Assembly: GCA_025024175.1 (NCBI GenBank)
Contig: QCXZ01000003.1
Location: forward strand, 17,752,392 to 17,816,391
Origin: Rhyzopertha dominica
Lineage: Eukaryota > Arthropoda > Insecta > Coleoptera > Bostrichidae
Length of the DNA stretch: 64,000 bases
Reading direction: 5' to 3'
In this document: positions 12,262 to 22,522 of the stretch, piece after piece
Layout of the letters: each line of letters begins with the position of its first letter
Position numbering within the stretch: position 1 is the first letter of the stretch
Made by a program: the position numbers and the translations under genes
Notes under the pieces: model-generated
What the model saw: only the letters and a program-made list of their open reading frames with translations
What the model was told of the DNA's origin: nothing
Databases searched by the model: none

Positions 12262-13479
12262 ATATACTTCAGGAAAAAGCCAGTTATATATGTCAGGATA
12301 TATCCTAGTGGGCATGTTTGTCATCTTAGTCTTGTATTGGTCTAGGAAGGTTATAATAAACCTTGATTTGTAATTCATCATTGGTTATTATTACATACTT
12401 GACAACATCGGGATACGCTTTGCCAACAATTTTTTAATTAATCCATGAAAGAAGAAAATTTGTCCCAGGCTGTGGGATTCAATTATAGCAAACATAAAAA
12501 TGCTTTTCACATATTTTAATAAAATGTAATTGCTTACATATCCAACGGATGGGAAGCGAAAACAATTTTCAAAATGTTTTATTTGTTCAATCGTTTTAAA
12601 ATGCATGTCTAGGTACCTTATATTACATTTATCACGGTACACTTATTGGTCATAATACGTTCTTGCGCACAAGACTACAAGACAGATGGAATGCGGAATG
12701 GGAAGAAATTGCCTCATCCTAATATCTATATTCCGTTCCGGAGTCGTGTTCTCTCGCATTTCTACCGAAAAACGCTGTATTTGTTTGCAAGGATATTTTA
12801 CAAGACAGTTGGAGTAGGAGATCGCTTTCTCGTTCTAATACATCGTTCTCCGCAGTAGTCACAGCGCAGCTTGGAATCCACTTATATGCTATACAGAAAT
12901 GCTGCTATACAGATGTGTTAAATACCTACTAGCATAAATAAATTAAGAGAGATACCCAACCAATGTACACGATAATTTGTTAGCTTTTAGATCTTGATTG
13001 TAGAGGGCCATAGTAGTTGGTTCTTAACTTCAATTAAAATATTCATCACGTTGTTAACTAGTTCTTGCTCTTCTAATTTATGCGTGAGTGGAAAAGAATA
13101 AGAAACGAAAATTACCCTCTCCTTAAGTAGCGCAGGTTGTTGTTACAAGCTAACGCGGACATACGTACAACAGATCTACTTGATGTGAGTCAGAGAGAGA
13201 TGGATAGTTAAAAATGTGCGGCGCTAGATTGGGGCGTGGTGTGGTATTACCACGGCCGAAGTGGGTGCCGACTGCCCAGTGTTGCCAGTTTGAGCACAAA
13301 AGGCTGAATCTAGCACTTTTTGAAATTTTGCAACTTTTGGTAGTAATTAAGCACCATTTTAACACTTGCCGGTAATGTTACTACTTTAAGTTTGTCGTTC
13401 ATAATAATATGTTTATATAGTGCGGCCAAAAACCGCATACCTTTCAGTAAACATGCAACTAATAATGTTATCGTATATA
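12262..13479. other. no gene seen
   Basis: Intergenic sequence between the piggyBac element and the MITE at 13.5 kb. Short open frames here lack any recognisable domain or splice context. Confidence 0.6.
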
Positions 13480-14194
13480 CAGCGCCTTAATGAATTTCGT
13501 CCGTTTTGAACACTACCTTATTCCTAAAACGTTTACCTTCTCCTAGCTCGAAAACGCGTTGGTTTATCGAAACAATAACTGAAATAAAAGTTTTACTTTG
13601 GTGTAAAAGTCGGACATAGTTCATTTTAGAGGCATCATTATAATCAGCGCTGATTAAAATAAAAACTGTTTTTGCCGCTGTACATTTTTAAATTGAAATT
13701 AATTTAATTCTTGACTCTAGTTCACTATCCAAACTACTGTCACTTTTATTATGTATTGTTATAAATAGATCTGTAATTCATGCAACAAACATGCATTAAT
13801 TTTCAATATGTATAAAAAACAGAGCTTACTTCAAAAGATTTAGATACCTAGGTCTACATAAATATACATTAGCAAAACGACAATAATTGCAAGAGGGAAC
13901 GAATAATTACAGAAATTATTTGCATGGATGGTGCCCGCACAATTAAATATCAACTCAGTGTGCATAAAGTCGAGTATCGCGTACCTTTTGGGCTATTTTG
14001 AACCATACTCGCATGTCCACGGACGCCACTGTGAAATTCGGCATTGCCACACAAAAATATTCTTATGCCACAAACGATGTATTATATTGCAAATTTGCAC
14101 ACACTAATAAACCAACACGTTTTCGTGCTGGGAGAAGCTAAACGTCTGGCGAATTAGGTAGTGTTTAAAGCGAACGAAATTCATTAAGGCGCTC
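13480..14194. mobile_element. MITE with TATA flanks
   Basis: The left end AGCGCCTTAATGAATTTCGT (from 13481) and the complement of the right end (to 14193) match exactly over 20 bases, and similarity continues to roughly 100 bases per arm (both arms share a GTTGGTTTAT string). TATA flanks both sides (13476-13479, 14195-14198), fitting a TA target. There is no transposase frame, so it is non-autonomous. Confidence 0.8.
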
Positions 14195-14289
14195 TATAAG
14201 AAAGCATAGTGACGGCTTTATTAGAAATTTAAAAAAATATATATTTGCCAGTTAAGCAGCAGCATAGTACTTTTTCTGGAAATTCACCA

Positions 14290-14302
14290 CCCCCCCCCCC
14301 CC
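14290..14302. repeat. C13 homopolymer
   Basis: A run of 13 cytosines, conspicuous in this AT-rich DNA and a likely place for length errors. Confidence 0.9.
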
Positions 14303-14899
14303 AACCCTCTGCATAGCGCGCTTTTTTCACGACTTTTTCGATGAGGAATTATATTTGAAGTCAGTCGTAGCTTTTAGCAACAAACTGCAATGGAAAATCA
14401 TTTCTGGAAAGCTTTTTATATCTGACAAGGTCTACTATTAGGCAAGCTACTATATAGAGTCGTATCATTCGGGCTAATTACTAGAAGCCGTAGGTATAGC
14501 ACCTTAACAAATGTTTTTAAAGGTACCAATCAAATCCGTTGTATTTGTGGATACATTTTACATACAATTTATTCACACTTTACCAAAGAACATGTTTTTT
14601 TATTCTCTGATTAAAATATTGACGTCGGTCGACATTAGTATACTTTTGTTCTTGACTGCTTTGTTTTTATTATATCGGTGCCAGAAAACAGTAAAAAGAT
14701 AGTATATTACTGCTCGATAATAAAGAAAGATTTTTAACACAATATTGATGTGCTTTATAAAAGTAAAAGAGTTAGAAGTATTTGCGATAGTGGTAGCTAT
14801 TTTCTGTTAATAGTAAAATATCAGTATAATCAGACAGAATACCAGAGTTGCTACACCATACTGTAGCGAAAGTAGAAATAAAATATGTGCCAATATAAG

Positions 14900-15063
14900 T
14901 GTCTCACTGTTATTAATTAGGACACAGATTACTTGTGAATAATTGTATATTTAATGATATAAATACAGAACGTGGTAACACCAATAAACGTCATATTTCT
15001 CGCATCTAATAATGGTGCCAACCTTACACACAACTTGGTAACTTAAGTATTGCCACCCTGACA
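14900..15063 (-). repeat. 3' LTR of the Gypsy element
   Basis: 164 bp, matching the copy at 19124-19287 without a difference I can see. Outer flank ATAAG. Confidence 0.95.
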
Positions 15064-15074
15064 CCCCTCTTCTT
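15064..15074 (-). promoter_or_regulatory. polypurine tract
   Basis: AAGAAGAGGGG abuts the 3' LTR and overlaps the end of the integrase stop codon. It is the expected plus-strand primer for reverse transcription. Confidence 0.8.
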
Positions 15075-17019
15075 AACAAGAATATTTTGCGGGTGTTTTG
15101 ATTACCCTACCTGACCTAGTCGCTTTTGGTTTTATTTTTACTGGACTTTCATGCTGAGCCTCTACGTCAGGTAAGTTTACAGGTAAGTTACATTTTATTA
15201 TAAACTTCCTATTTCTTACAATTACATCATTACTATGATCTAACTTAATGACATATGTTCTAGGTCTTTTTCCTATTCTAACAATAGTTCCATTTACCCA
15301 TTCTTTGTCATTAATATTTACTTTAGTCTTAACTCTAGTTTTTACTTTTAGTTCTGATAAATCTCTAACATTTCTATTATAATAGTTTGCNTCTTCTTNC
15401 TTTCTTCCTTCAAAAAATATTTTGACTTTATTGTTACTAACTACAGTTTTCTTTAATTGTTTTTCTGTTGCTGGTAACAAATCTCTTAACCTTCTAGNAT
15501 TTAACATTTGAGATGGACAAGGCATGTTACTGGCAATAGGTGTATTGCGTAATGAAAGTAATGCTAAATAAGGATCTTTATTATCAGCATAACATTTTTT
15601 TAATAGCTGCTTAACAGTCTGAACAGTTCTTTCAATTTGACCATTGCTTTGAGGATATCTAGGACTTGATGTATGATGCTGAAAATCATACTGCTTACTA
15701 AACCTTAAAAATTCTTCTGCACTGAAGCATGGACCATTATCTGTAAAAACTATTACAGGAATACCCTGTCTAGAAAATATTTCCTTTAACACTGCTATAA
15801 CACTATTGGCTGTCAAAGAATTTAAAGTTTTAAGCTCCACAAATTTAGAAAAATAGTCTACTAATACTAAGTAATCTAATCCATTTACTGTAAATAGATC
15901 AACACCGACTTTATACCATTCCTTGTCTGGTACTGTGTGAGGTAACAAAGTTTCTTTGCTATTATTTTTTCTAAATGTTGAACAAATGTCACAATTTTCT
16001 ATTAAATTGTCTATGTCCTGTCCTAACCCTGGCCAAAACAAAACTTCTCTAGCTAAATTTTTACATTTCTCTTTACCTAAGTGATTATAATGTATTCTTT
16101 TTAATATATCTTTACGAAGTTCTATAGGAATAAAAACTTTTGTTCCTTTATAAATAATATTGTCATGTACAGTTAATTCGTCTCTAAATGACCAATACTT
16201 TTTCAAATAATCTGGTAAATTAGTTTTATGTTCAGGAAAACCTTCCTTAATAAACTGACATAATTCTTTTAACTCTGTGTTTTCAGATGTATACTTTTTG
16301 ATTTCTTTAAGTCTTTTATCTGTTGCATTAAAATTTTTTGTAATCATGCATAACTGAGCATCATAATCGTTATCTTCTACAGCTGTATCTTTTGAAAATG
16401 ATCTAGACAACGTATCTGCTATAAACAATTCACTACCTTTTTTATATACAAGTTTGAATGTATACTGTTGCAATTTGATCAACATTCTTTGTAATCTAGC
16501 TGGAGCTGAAGTTAAAGGTTTATTATAAATTGAAACTAAAGGTCTGTGATCAGTTTCTATTGTTACATCATTTCTTCCATAAATGTATTGATGAAATTTT
16601 TCACACGCTACTACTATTGCTAACATTTCTTTTTCTATCTGTGCGTAACCTTGCTGTGTTGGTGTAAAAGCACGAGATACATATGACACTGGTTTGCCCT
16701 CTTGTAAAAGCACTGCTCCACAAGCTGCCTGCGATGCATCACATGATACGAGTATCGCTTTCTCTGTGTCAAAATGATTTAAAACTGGAGAATTAGCAAT
16801 AAGTATTTTAAGCTGCTGTAACGCTTGCTCTTGTTCATGGTTCCACTGGAACTCTATATCTTTTTTCAGCAATTTTCTTAAAGGTTCTGTTAAAATGCTT
16901 GAATTTGGAATAAACCTTGCTAAGTATTGTACCATACCTAGTAAACGTTCTATATCTTTTGTTTTGTGGTGTTTGCAAATTTTTAATTGCCTCAATTTTC
17001 GATAAATCTGGTAAAACAC
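15073..17019 (-). CDS. Gypsy RNase H-integrase frame (pol remainder)
   Basis: 648 codons, of which the first 20 or so are out-of-frame shadow of the RT. Conserved sequence starts near 16957, so the Met at 17019 is not a real start. RNase H is seen with SCDASQAACGAVL and TDHRPL. The integrase has the HHCC finger (H310, H313, C343, C346) and DDE residues D374 (VGVDLF), D427 (FTDNG) and E463 (GQIERT). A basic C-terminal tail ends at TAA 15073-15075, touching the polypurine tract. N calls at 15392, 15399 and 15498 leave three residues undefined. It was presumably once continuous with the upstream gag-RT frame. Confidence 0.9.
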   Translation of the reverse strand: MFYQIYRKLRQLKICKHHKTKDIERLLGMVQYLARFIPNSSILTEPLRKLLKKDIEFQWNHEQEQALQQLKILIANSPVLNHFDTEKAILVSCDASQAACGAVLLQEGKPVSYVSRAFTPTQQGYAQIEKEMLAIVVACEKFHQYIYGRNDVTIETDHRPLVSIYNKPLTSAPARLQRMLIKLQQYTFKLVYKKGSELFIADTLSRSFSKDTAVEDNDYDAQLCMITKNFNATDKRLKEIKKYTSENTELKELCQFIKEGFPEHKTNLPDYLKKYWSFRDELTVHDNIIYKGTKVFIPIELRKDILKRIHYNHLGKEKCKNLAREVLFWPGLGQDIDNLIENCDICSTFRKNNSKETLLPHTVPDKEWYKVGVDLFTVNGLDYLVLVDYFSKFVELKTLNSLTANSVIAVLKEIFSRQGIPVIVFTDNGPCFSAEEFLRFSKQYDFQHHTSSPRYPQSNGQIERTVQTVKQLLKKCYADNKDPYLALLSLRNTPIASNMPCPSQMLNXRRLRDLLPATEKQLKKTVVSNNKVKIFFEGRKXEXANYYNRNVRDLSELKVKTRVKTKVNINDKEWVNGTIVRIGKRPRTYVIKLDHSNDVIVRNRKFIIKCNLPVNLPDVEAQHESPVKIKPKATRSGRVIKTPAKYSC

Positions 17020-19060
17020 CTTTATCTGTTATTCTGTGCCCCATGTATGCAATTTCTTGGAGACCAAATTTACATTTAAATTTGTTAAATTTTAAATTAT
17101 GTTCTCGAGCAATTTTGAAAACCTTTACTAGTCGTTCATTGTGTTCTTTTAAAGTAGAACCCCAAATAAGTATGTCATCTACATAGACATCTACCCCTTC
17201 TATTGAATCATACATTTGTTTAATTGTTTTTGTAAAAACTTCTGGAGCAGAGCTTATACCGTATGGCATTCTTAAAAATTTGTACCTTCCAAATGGTGTA
17301 TTAAATGTACACAGATCGGAACTAGTACTATCTAATTTAATTTGCCAAAACCCATTACTACAGTCAACTGTAGAGAAAAATTTTGCTCCACTTACCTTAC
17401 TTATTATCTCGTCCATCGTGGGAATCTGGAAATGCTCTCTCTGAATTGCTTTGTTTAAATTAGTCGGATCTAAACACAATCTCAAACTACCATCTTTTTT
17501 ATGTACAATAACTAACGAATTAACCCATGGAGTAGGCGTTGTAACTTTTGAAACTATACCTTCTGCTTCTAATGAGTTTAATTTATTTTTCAGTTGTTGA
17601 TGAATTGCAAAAGGAACCTTTCTAGGTGGATGAATAAATGGTTTTACGTTAGGATCTAATGCTATGTGGTAAGTATTGTTTAAACATCCTGTACCCTCAA
17701 AACAATCATTAAACTTTTTAATAATGTTTTGTAAACTATCAACATCAGATTTATGGACTTGTACATTATTAATCGCATTTCTTTTTACTAAATTTAGCTT
17801 TATACATGCATCTAAACCTAGCAATGGACAATTTTTTGTATTTACTATGTGATATTCAATAAACTCTTGTTTATTCCCGACTTGTGTTTTTATTTCACAA
17901 CTACCTATCGTTTCTATAACCTTATCGTTATAACCTGTCAATTTACTTAATGAAACTTTAAGCATGCCTGCCTTTTTTGATACTGCTAGCTTTTTAAATA
18001 TCTCTAACGGTAATATATTTGCTTGAGCACCGGTATCTAATTTAAAGTAAACATTAACGTTATTATCTAACATGCAATTCTGAACCCACGAAGCGTCAAA
18101 CATATCTTGTTTGCTAACGTTACCTACAAAAAGTTGACTTGCTTTTTCTGTAAGTTCTTGTTCTTCTGTGCGGTCCACGATGCTCACTTTTCTTGTTCTG
18201 CAACACCTAGCATAATGTCCAATTTTCTTGCATTTGTTGCACCCCACGCTTCTCGCTGGACAGCTGGAGTTGTTGATGTGATTGCCACCACACCGGAAAC
18301 AGCTACTCCTCGACAGTGTCTTGGGTACTGCTTGTGACTTCTGCGGAATGTTTCTGGGTTTTGCTGCTGCAACCGTATCCACTTCTTGAGTTTTCTGTCC
18401 CTCAATTGATTTCAACTGTTCTTTCGCCAATTCTGCTGCTTTGCAAACTTCAGTCGCCCTTTTGAGGTCCAGGTTGACCTCTCTAAACAGTCGATCCTTC
18501 AGGTTTTTGTCTTGGATACCCAATATTATTCTATCTCTTATTAGGCTATCAGTTAACGTTCCGAACTCACATGTGCCGCTCAAACGTCTCAGTTCATTCA
18601 CGTATTCATCAATCCCTTCACTTGGTTTCATATCTCTTGTGAAGAATATGTATCTTTCAAATGTCACATTCTTCTTTGGTATGAAGTAGTTGTTTAATTT
18701 GTTTATTATTTCAATGTACGAATTTCTATCTTCGGGTCTATCAAACTCCAAGTTATTGAAAATTTTTATGACTTTATCACCAACTACATTTAACAGCAAT
18801 GCTGCTTTGTAAGCATCGGATTCATGTTCCATTCTAGAGGCCGTCAAATAAATATTGAACTTCTGTTTGAAAAATTCCCAGTTCATGGCCAAATTGCCGT
18901 CTTCAAAACTCATTTCCTTGGGTATTTTCGCACCTGGATTTACTGAATTGTATGGAACTTCCATTTTCACCTTTTGATTTACACTGGAACTGCTTTCCTG
19001 GCCTTCCATGTGTTTTTCTTGTACCACTGGTACGGCGTGCATAACCTTACTTTTTGGCAT
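16835..19060 (-). CDS. Gypsy gag-protease-reverse transcriptase frame
   Basis: 741 codons from the ATG at 19060. Residues 1-230 are a capsid-like helical region. Two CCHC-type knuckles follow (CFRCGGNH...C at 254-267 and CNKCKKIGHYARCC at 274-287). The aspartic protease motif DTGA is at 342-345. The RT has FSTVDCSNGFWQI near 562-574 and the YVDD active site at 626-629. Gag and protease-RT share one frame with no ribosomal frameshift between them. After about residue 700 (near 16960) the frame departs from the conserved RT-connection sequence, which continues in the next frame. The last 40 or so residues are therefore an artefact of an indel beside an A-run. The protein would lack RNase H and integrase. 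Confidence 0.9.
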   Translation of the reverse strand: MPKSKVMHAVPVVQEKHMEGQESSSSVNQKVKMEVPYNSVNPGAKIPKEMSFEDGNLAMNWEFFKQKFNIYLTASRMEHESDAYKAALLLNVVGDKVIKIFNNLEFDRPEDRNSYIEIINKLNNYFIPKKNVTFERYIFFTRDMKPSEGIDEYVNELRRLSGTCEFGTLTDSLIRDRIILGIQDKNLKDRLFREVNLDLKRATEVCKAAELAKEQLKSIEGQKTQEVDTVAAAKPRNIPQKSQAVPKTLSRSSCFRCGGNHINNSSCPARSVGCNKCKKIGHYARCCRTRKVSIVDRTEEQELTEKASQLFVGNVSKQDMFDASWVQNCMLDNNVNVYFKLDTGAQANILPLEIFKKLAVSKKAGMLKVSLSKLTGYNDKVIETIGSCEIKTQVGNKQEFIEYHIVNTKNCPLLGLDACIKLNLVKRNAINNVQVHKSDVDSLQNIIKKFNDCFEGTGCLNNTYHIALDPNVKPFIHPPRKVPFAIHQQLKNKLNSLEAEGIVSKVTTPTPWVNSLVIVHKKDGSLRLCLDPTNLNKAIQREHFQIPTMDEIISKVSGAKFFSTVDCSNGFWQIKLDSTSSDLCTFNTPFGRYKFLRMPYGISSAPEVFTKTIKQMYDSIEGVDVYVDDILIWGSTLKEHNERLVKVFKIAREHNLKFNKFKCKFGLQEIAYMGHRITDKGVLPDLSKIEAIKNLQTPQNKRYRTFTRYGTILSKVYSKFKHFNRTFKKIAEKRYRVPVEP

Positions 19061-19111
19061 TACACGGTGTTTTTAATTGTTAATCAATAATCACATCTGA
19101 TTATTGCCGTC

Positions 19112-19123
19112 CCGACTGCGCCA
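19112..19123 (-). promoter_or_regulatory. primer binding site, tRNA-Ser type
   Basis: TGGCGCAGTCGG immediately follows the 5' LTR. It is complementary to CCGACTGCGCCA, the expected 3' end of an insect tRNA-Ser, the primer class known for some insect Gypsy elements. Confidence 0.75.
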
Positions 19124-19287
19124 TGTCTCACTGTTATTAATTAGGACACAGATTACTTGTGAATAATTGTATATTTAATGATATAAATACAGAACGTGGT
19201 AACACCAATAAACGTCATATTTCTCGCATCTAATAATGGTGCCAACCTTACACACAACTTGGTAACTTAAGTATTGCCACCCTGACA
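19124..19287 (-). repeat. 5' LTR of the Gypsy element
   Basis: 164 bp. It would hold the element's promoter and RNA start. It is followed on the minus strand by the primer binding site. Confidence 0.95.
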
Positions 19288-19554
19288 ATAAGGTGCGAAA
19301 TGGATAAAATACCATCTGTATTTTAAGTGACAGGATCTGAGATAAAAGGCTCCAAAAACACATACCAGATGTATTGTACTGGATAATTTGTTTGCTTGCA
19401 TTTAATGAGGGGACTGCTGAAGATATAAGCTATAACGAGCATTTGTCAAGATGCCCTAAACTCGTAACACTCGGAATTTTCGTACACCAAGAATCTAGAT
19501 CTAAAATAATAGTTAAAACATTACATTCTTGAGGACATTCCGTTTCATATAAAG

Positions 19555-19604
19555 ATGTCTCAAAACTCAGGAATACCACAGCTCAAGCACAAATTGCGAT
19601 TCCG
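19555..19604 (+). other. possible first coding exon (unconfirmed)
   Basis: ATG opens a frame reading MSQNSGIPQLKHKLRFR and runs into a perfect donor, CCG|GTAAGT, after 50 bases. No matching downstream exon could be found on the plus strand, so this may be chance. Confidence 0.25.
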
Positions 19605-21559
19605 GTAAGTAAATTGTGCAATTTTGTAAAAGGATTATTTATTTTATCATGATATGCGTGCAGAATTGTATAATAAAACGTATTAGATGTATAATGATCT
19701 AACATGCGTAGTTATTAGTTCAATTTCTCTTTCATAGGTTAGTGAGGATTACAAATGTACTTTTGAACGTGTTTGTCAATATGAAAACTGAAATAGGATT
19801 AATTAGACAGATTTCCTAATTATTGTATTTTGATCTATCGCGTCCCTCCCTGAGCTGCACTAGTGGACGGACAGAGCTACGGAAATAGTAGAGATGGACG
19901 ATGCGGCCACGCGAACCGGCGTTACCTTTATCGGTAACGGAAGCGGCTAACTTTTAATAAGAATATATTTTTTAGAGTTAGGCCTTAGTTTTCGCGATAA
20001 TGCAAGGTAAACTGAATATTAGGGAATTTAGAATTAATTGTAGACGGCGTTGAAACTGAGCTTTTATTATTTTTCGGCCGTAAGTATTTTGCAAAAGCCA
20101 AAAATTTATTTAAAAATATTCGGCACAGAAAATGTTTCAAATTAAATACCCATAGAAAGTATACATTTCGGTTTTTAACAATGCACCTTTAGTTACATTT
20201 TTAACGATATTGACTTTCGGCTCGGTCTAATTTTTGATAATTCCGGATTTATAATTATCAATATATTAGCTTACATCTGTGTGAGTTTCATCTTGTAATC
20301 CCATGTCCCCCACACAAGTCAAAATATGTCCGATGGGGCACTCTACTATATTGACCCTTCGCTACATTAAATATTATTTTGTTAAACACTGCAGGTGTTG
20401 CAGTCAGCTGCTGTAGAAGTGCAGTGGTGGGATTGCGACTACCGCCCACACTCCGTTCGCATGCTGTCTGGGCGGGAGGGACATACTGTACAAAACATTT
20501 GGGATACAATATCGCGCGCTTTGGACATTCTATCGCCCTCTTGAGTGAAGATCATACACTACGGTTCTGTGGCAATGCGGTGCATTTACATTGGGTATCT
20601 TTCTTAATTTATCTATGCTACTAGTCAGTAGTCATTTAGTTTGCGTGTTTTGTAATCAAAAACTGCTTCATGATCGTCACAGCATAGGGAAACCAGCAGG
20701 CGCACTCCGCCCAAAATCGTAAATGCGCTCGAAGCTGTCAGTGTCAGATTTTTCAAATTATTATTGGAGTAGAATGATCAAGAAATGCGATAGAGAAATA
20801 AAAAAGGATAGATACAGTAACCGCTGGTTGGAACCGATCTCCGAGGCCGGTTACAGAATGTAAGTAACTGGGTTAGTCCGATGACATCATGGTTTGAACC
20901 AGCGCTAAATGGAAAATGAGCGGTTACTCCAGCGGTTGAACCAAAAGGCGAACCGCTACAAATGGAAATCGCTTATTATGTCTAGTAACCTTGGACTTTT
21001 ACCTCGCTTAAATAGCAAACTATTTTGTTTCAATCTATACATCGATGTCTTGATCGACGTAAACATTCGGGTAAGCGGCGAGAGTGAATTGATGAACCAT
21101 CTCTGCTATGTACATGTACATGTAGGTTTGTTTTACAAAGCAGTGACATTGATGTAGCTATTGGAACCTCGACCTCCACCGCCCACAGTGAANTATCTTA
21201 GGCATATCCATACCCTTATTAGGGTGAGGTAAATGGTAGGCTGTAGTCGCCTTTACAACCTGACTAAAATACATTTGCATCCAATGCTGTAGCCAAAACA
21301 AATAAGAAAAAGCAAATAAAAAACAATTAAAAACTCACGTTTCCAATATCTCAAATAAATTACATTATAAAACACACAACGTTAAGACATTAAAACATGC
21401 AACAGTTGCTTCCCAGCTTATTAAATTGAATGATAAGAGTCAATTTCATCTAATATCCCTGAAAATCACATGTTTTATACTTATCCTACTTTGGTTTGGT
21501 TGACTTCCTCACCGCAGCGATTCATTTCCTAGCCTCTCTTTAGCACGCATTTGGTATTT

Positions 21560-21665
21560 GATTTATTTAATTACCAAAATTTGAGGTTTTGTGTGCAGCG
21601 ATGGATATATGGGCATATTTTCTACCGTAATGAGCTATTAAAACCAACACTAAAAAATCTGAACA
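21560..21665. repeat. fragment of the long-TIR element at 23.5-24.4 kb
   Basis: The string TTTTGTGTGCAGCGATGG and about 100 surrounding bases resemble 24001-24120 of the element inside ARMT1's last intron. It is a partial second copy of the same family. Confidence 0.6.
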
Positions 21666-22406
21666 GCTCTATTTAGGCAAGTAATGGCAGCTGACAGAAA
21701 GTATGCATTATTAACACGAATTCAGTCCAACCAAAAGACGCTTCCCAAATCCTACCACCAGATAGGTAGTACTGAATTAGCAGTCGAATCAAAAGCTCCA
21801 GTCAAAATCCTTTGTAAAAAACAGATAATTTTGTTTTATGTGTTCTGTAATTGTTCACTAGCTAGGATGAAATAATAATAAACAATCAATATAATTTGAA
21901 CAGCAATAAATGTACAGAAAGGCATAAAAGAAATTCTATTTAATAAGTGTTTCACTCTAGTACTAAGATTCTGATGTAAGAGTGCAACTGGAAAAAGTTT
22001 CACTGTTATCCTTTGAAATAGTTTAATGAAGTTTAGAGCAACAAAAGAATATTAATAAATACAAGCAATAAATTAAAACGATCTGCCTAAATCCTACACA
22101 CCACATGACAACAAGGTGCACCCTAACGGTGACGCGATGAGGTCAGAATAAAAGTTAAAACACACAATTTTAAGAACAATGAGTCAATTATAACTAAATA
22201 AGCTCTAATAAATAACTACTACTACTACTACTTGAAATAGAAATAGTGAAATTATAAAAAGCACAATGGAACAAAATATGATAGTTCATTATTACAATCC
22301 AGAAATAAATAAAATCAATACATGAGGTGTCTCTTCAAAATACTTCAGAGATAAATCACAATTAGTAGTTGCAACACAAATAAAGAATAATATGACTATA
22401 TAGCAT

Positions 22407-22412
22407 TTTATT
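22407..22412 (-). terminator. polyadenylation signal of ARMT1
   Basis: AATAAA on the minus strand, about 111 bases after the ARMT1 stop codon. Confidence 0.55.
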
Positions 22413-22522
22413 TTTTATTAACTTTCAATGAAAACATTACATACATTTACAATATATGCAATTAGGAATAAAAACATAGAAAACAAGTTTAAAACTTTAC
22501 CACTTTCCTAACATACCAACCA

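Larger units (their letters stand above)
14900..19287 (-). mobile_element. complete Ty3/Gypsy LTR retrotransposon
   Basis: Two 164-bp LTRs (14900-15063 and 19124-19287) begin TG and end CA and appear identical by eye. The 5-bp target duplication ATAAG lies outside them at 14895-14899 and 19288-19292. The coding strand is minus, so the 5' LTR is at the right. Directly after it (19123 downwards) is TGGCGCAGTCGG, which complements a tRNA-Ser 3' end. Just before the 3' LTR is the polypurine tract AAGAAGAGGGG (15064-15074). Domain order is gag, protease, RT, RNase H, integrase, as in Ty3/Gypsy; no env frame is present. Identical LTRs imply a recent insertion. Pol is interrupted by one frameshift near 16957-16960, and three N calls fall in the integrase region. 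Confidence 0.95.
19293..22400. other. intergenic, no confirmed gene
   Basis: A stretch near 19.9 kb and 20.8-20.95 kb has GGTTACC/AACCGGC-like repeated words (GCGGTTACTCCAGCGGTTG). A GC-richer patch lies at 20.4-20.5 kb. No domain was recognised on either strand. One exon-like start at 19555 is listed separately. Confidence 0.55.

Noticed and set aside
12646..12858. 70-codon ORF after the piggyBac element
   Set aside because: No recognisable motif, no splice context, and composition like the intergenic background.
17019..17019. Met at 17019 as the start of a separate integrase protein
   Set aside because: The first 20 or so codons overlap RT in the wrong frame; conserved sequence starts only at the indel near 16957, so this is a broken pol, not a second gene.
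16835..17019. Programmed ribosomal frameshift between the two Gypsy frames
   Set aside because: In the family such shifts lie between gag and protease-RT, not between RT and RNase H, and gag-protease-RT are already fused here.
16917..18689. Several plus-strand and extra minus-strand ORFs at 16.9-18.7 kb
   Set aside because: Shadows of the Gypsy gag-pol frames.
20379..20624. GC-richer 81-codon ORF
   Set aside because: No domain, no splice support, and an overlapping ORF on the other strand of similar quality.
20820..20960. Possible tRNA gene in the GGTTACC/CGGTT-rich patch
   Set aside because: No cloverleaf with correct A and B boxes could be drawn.
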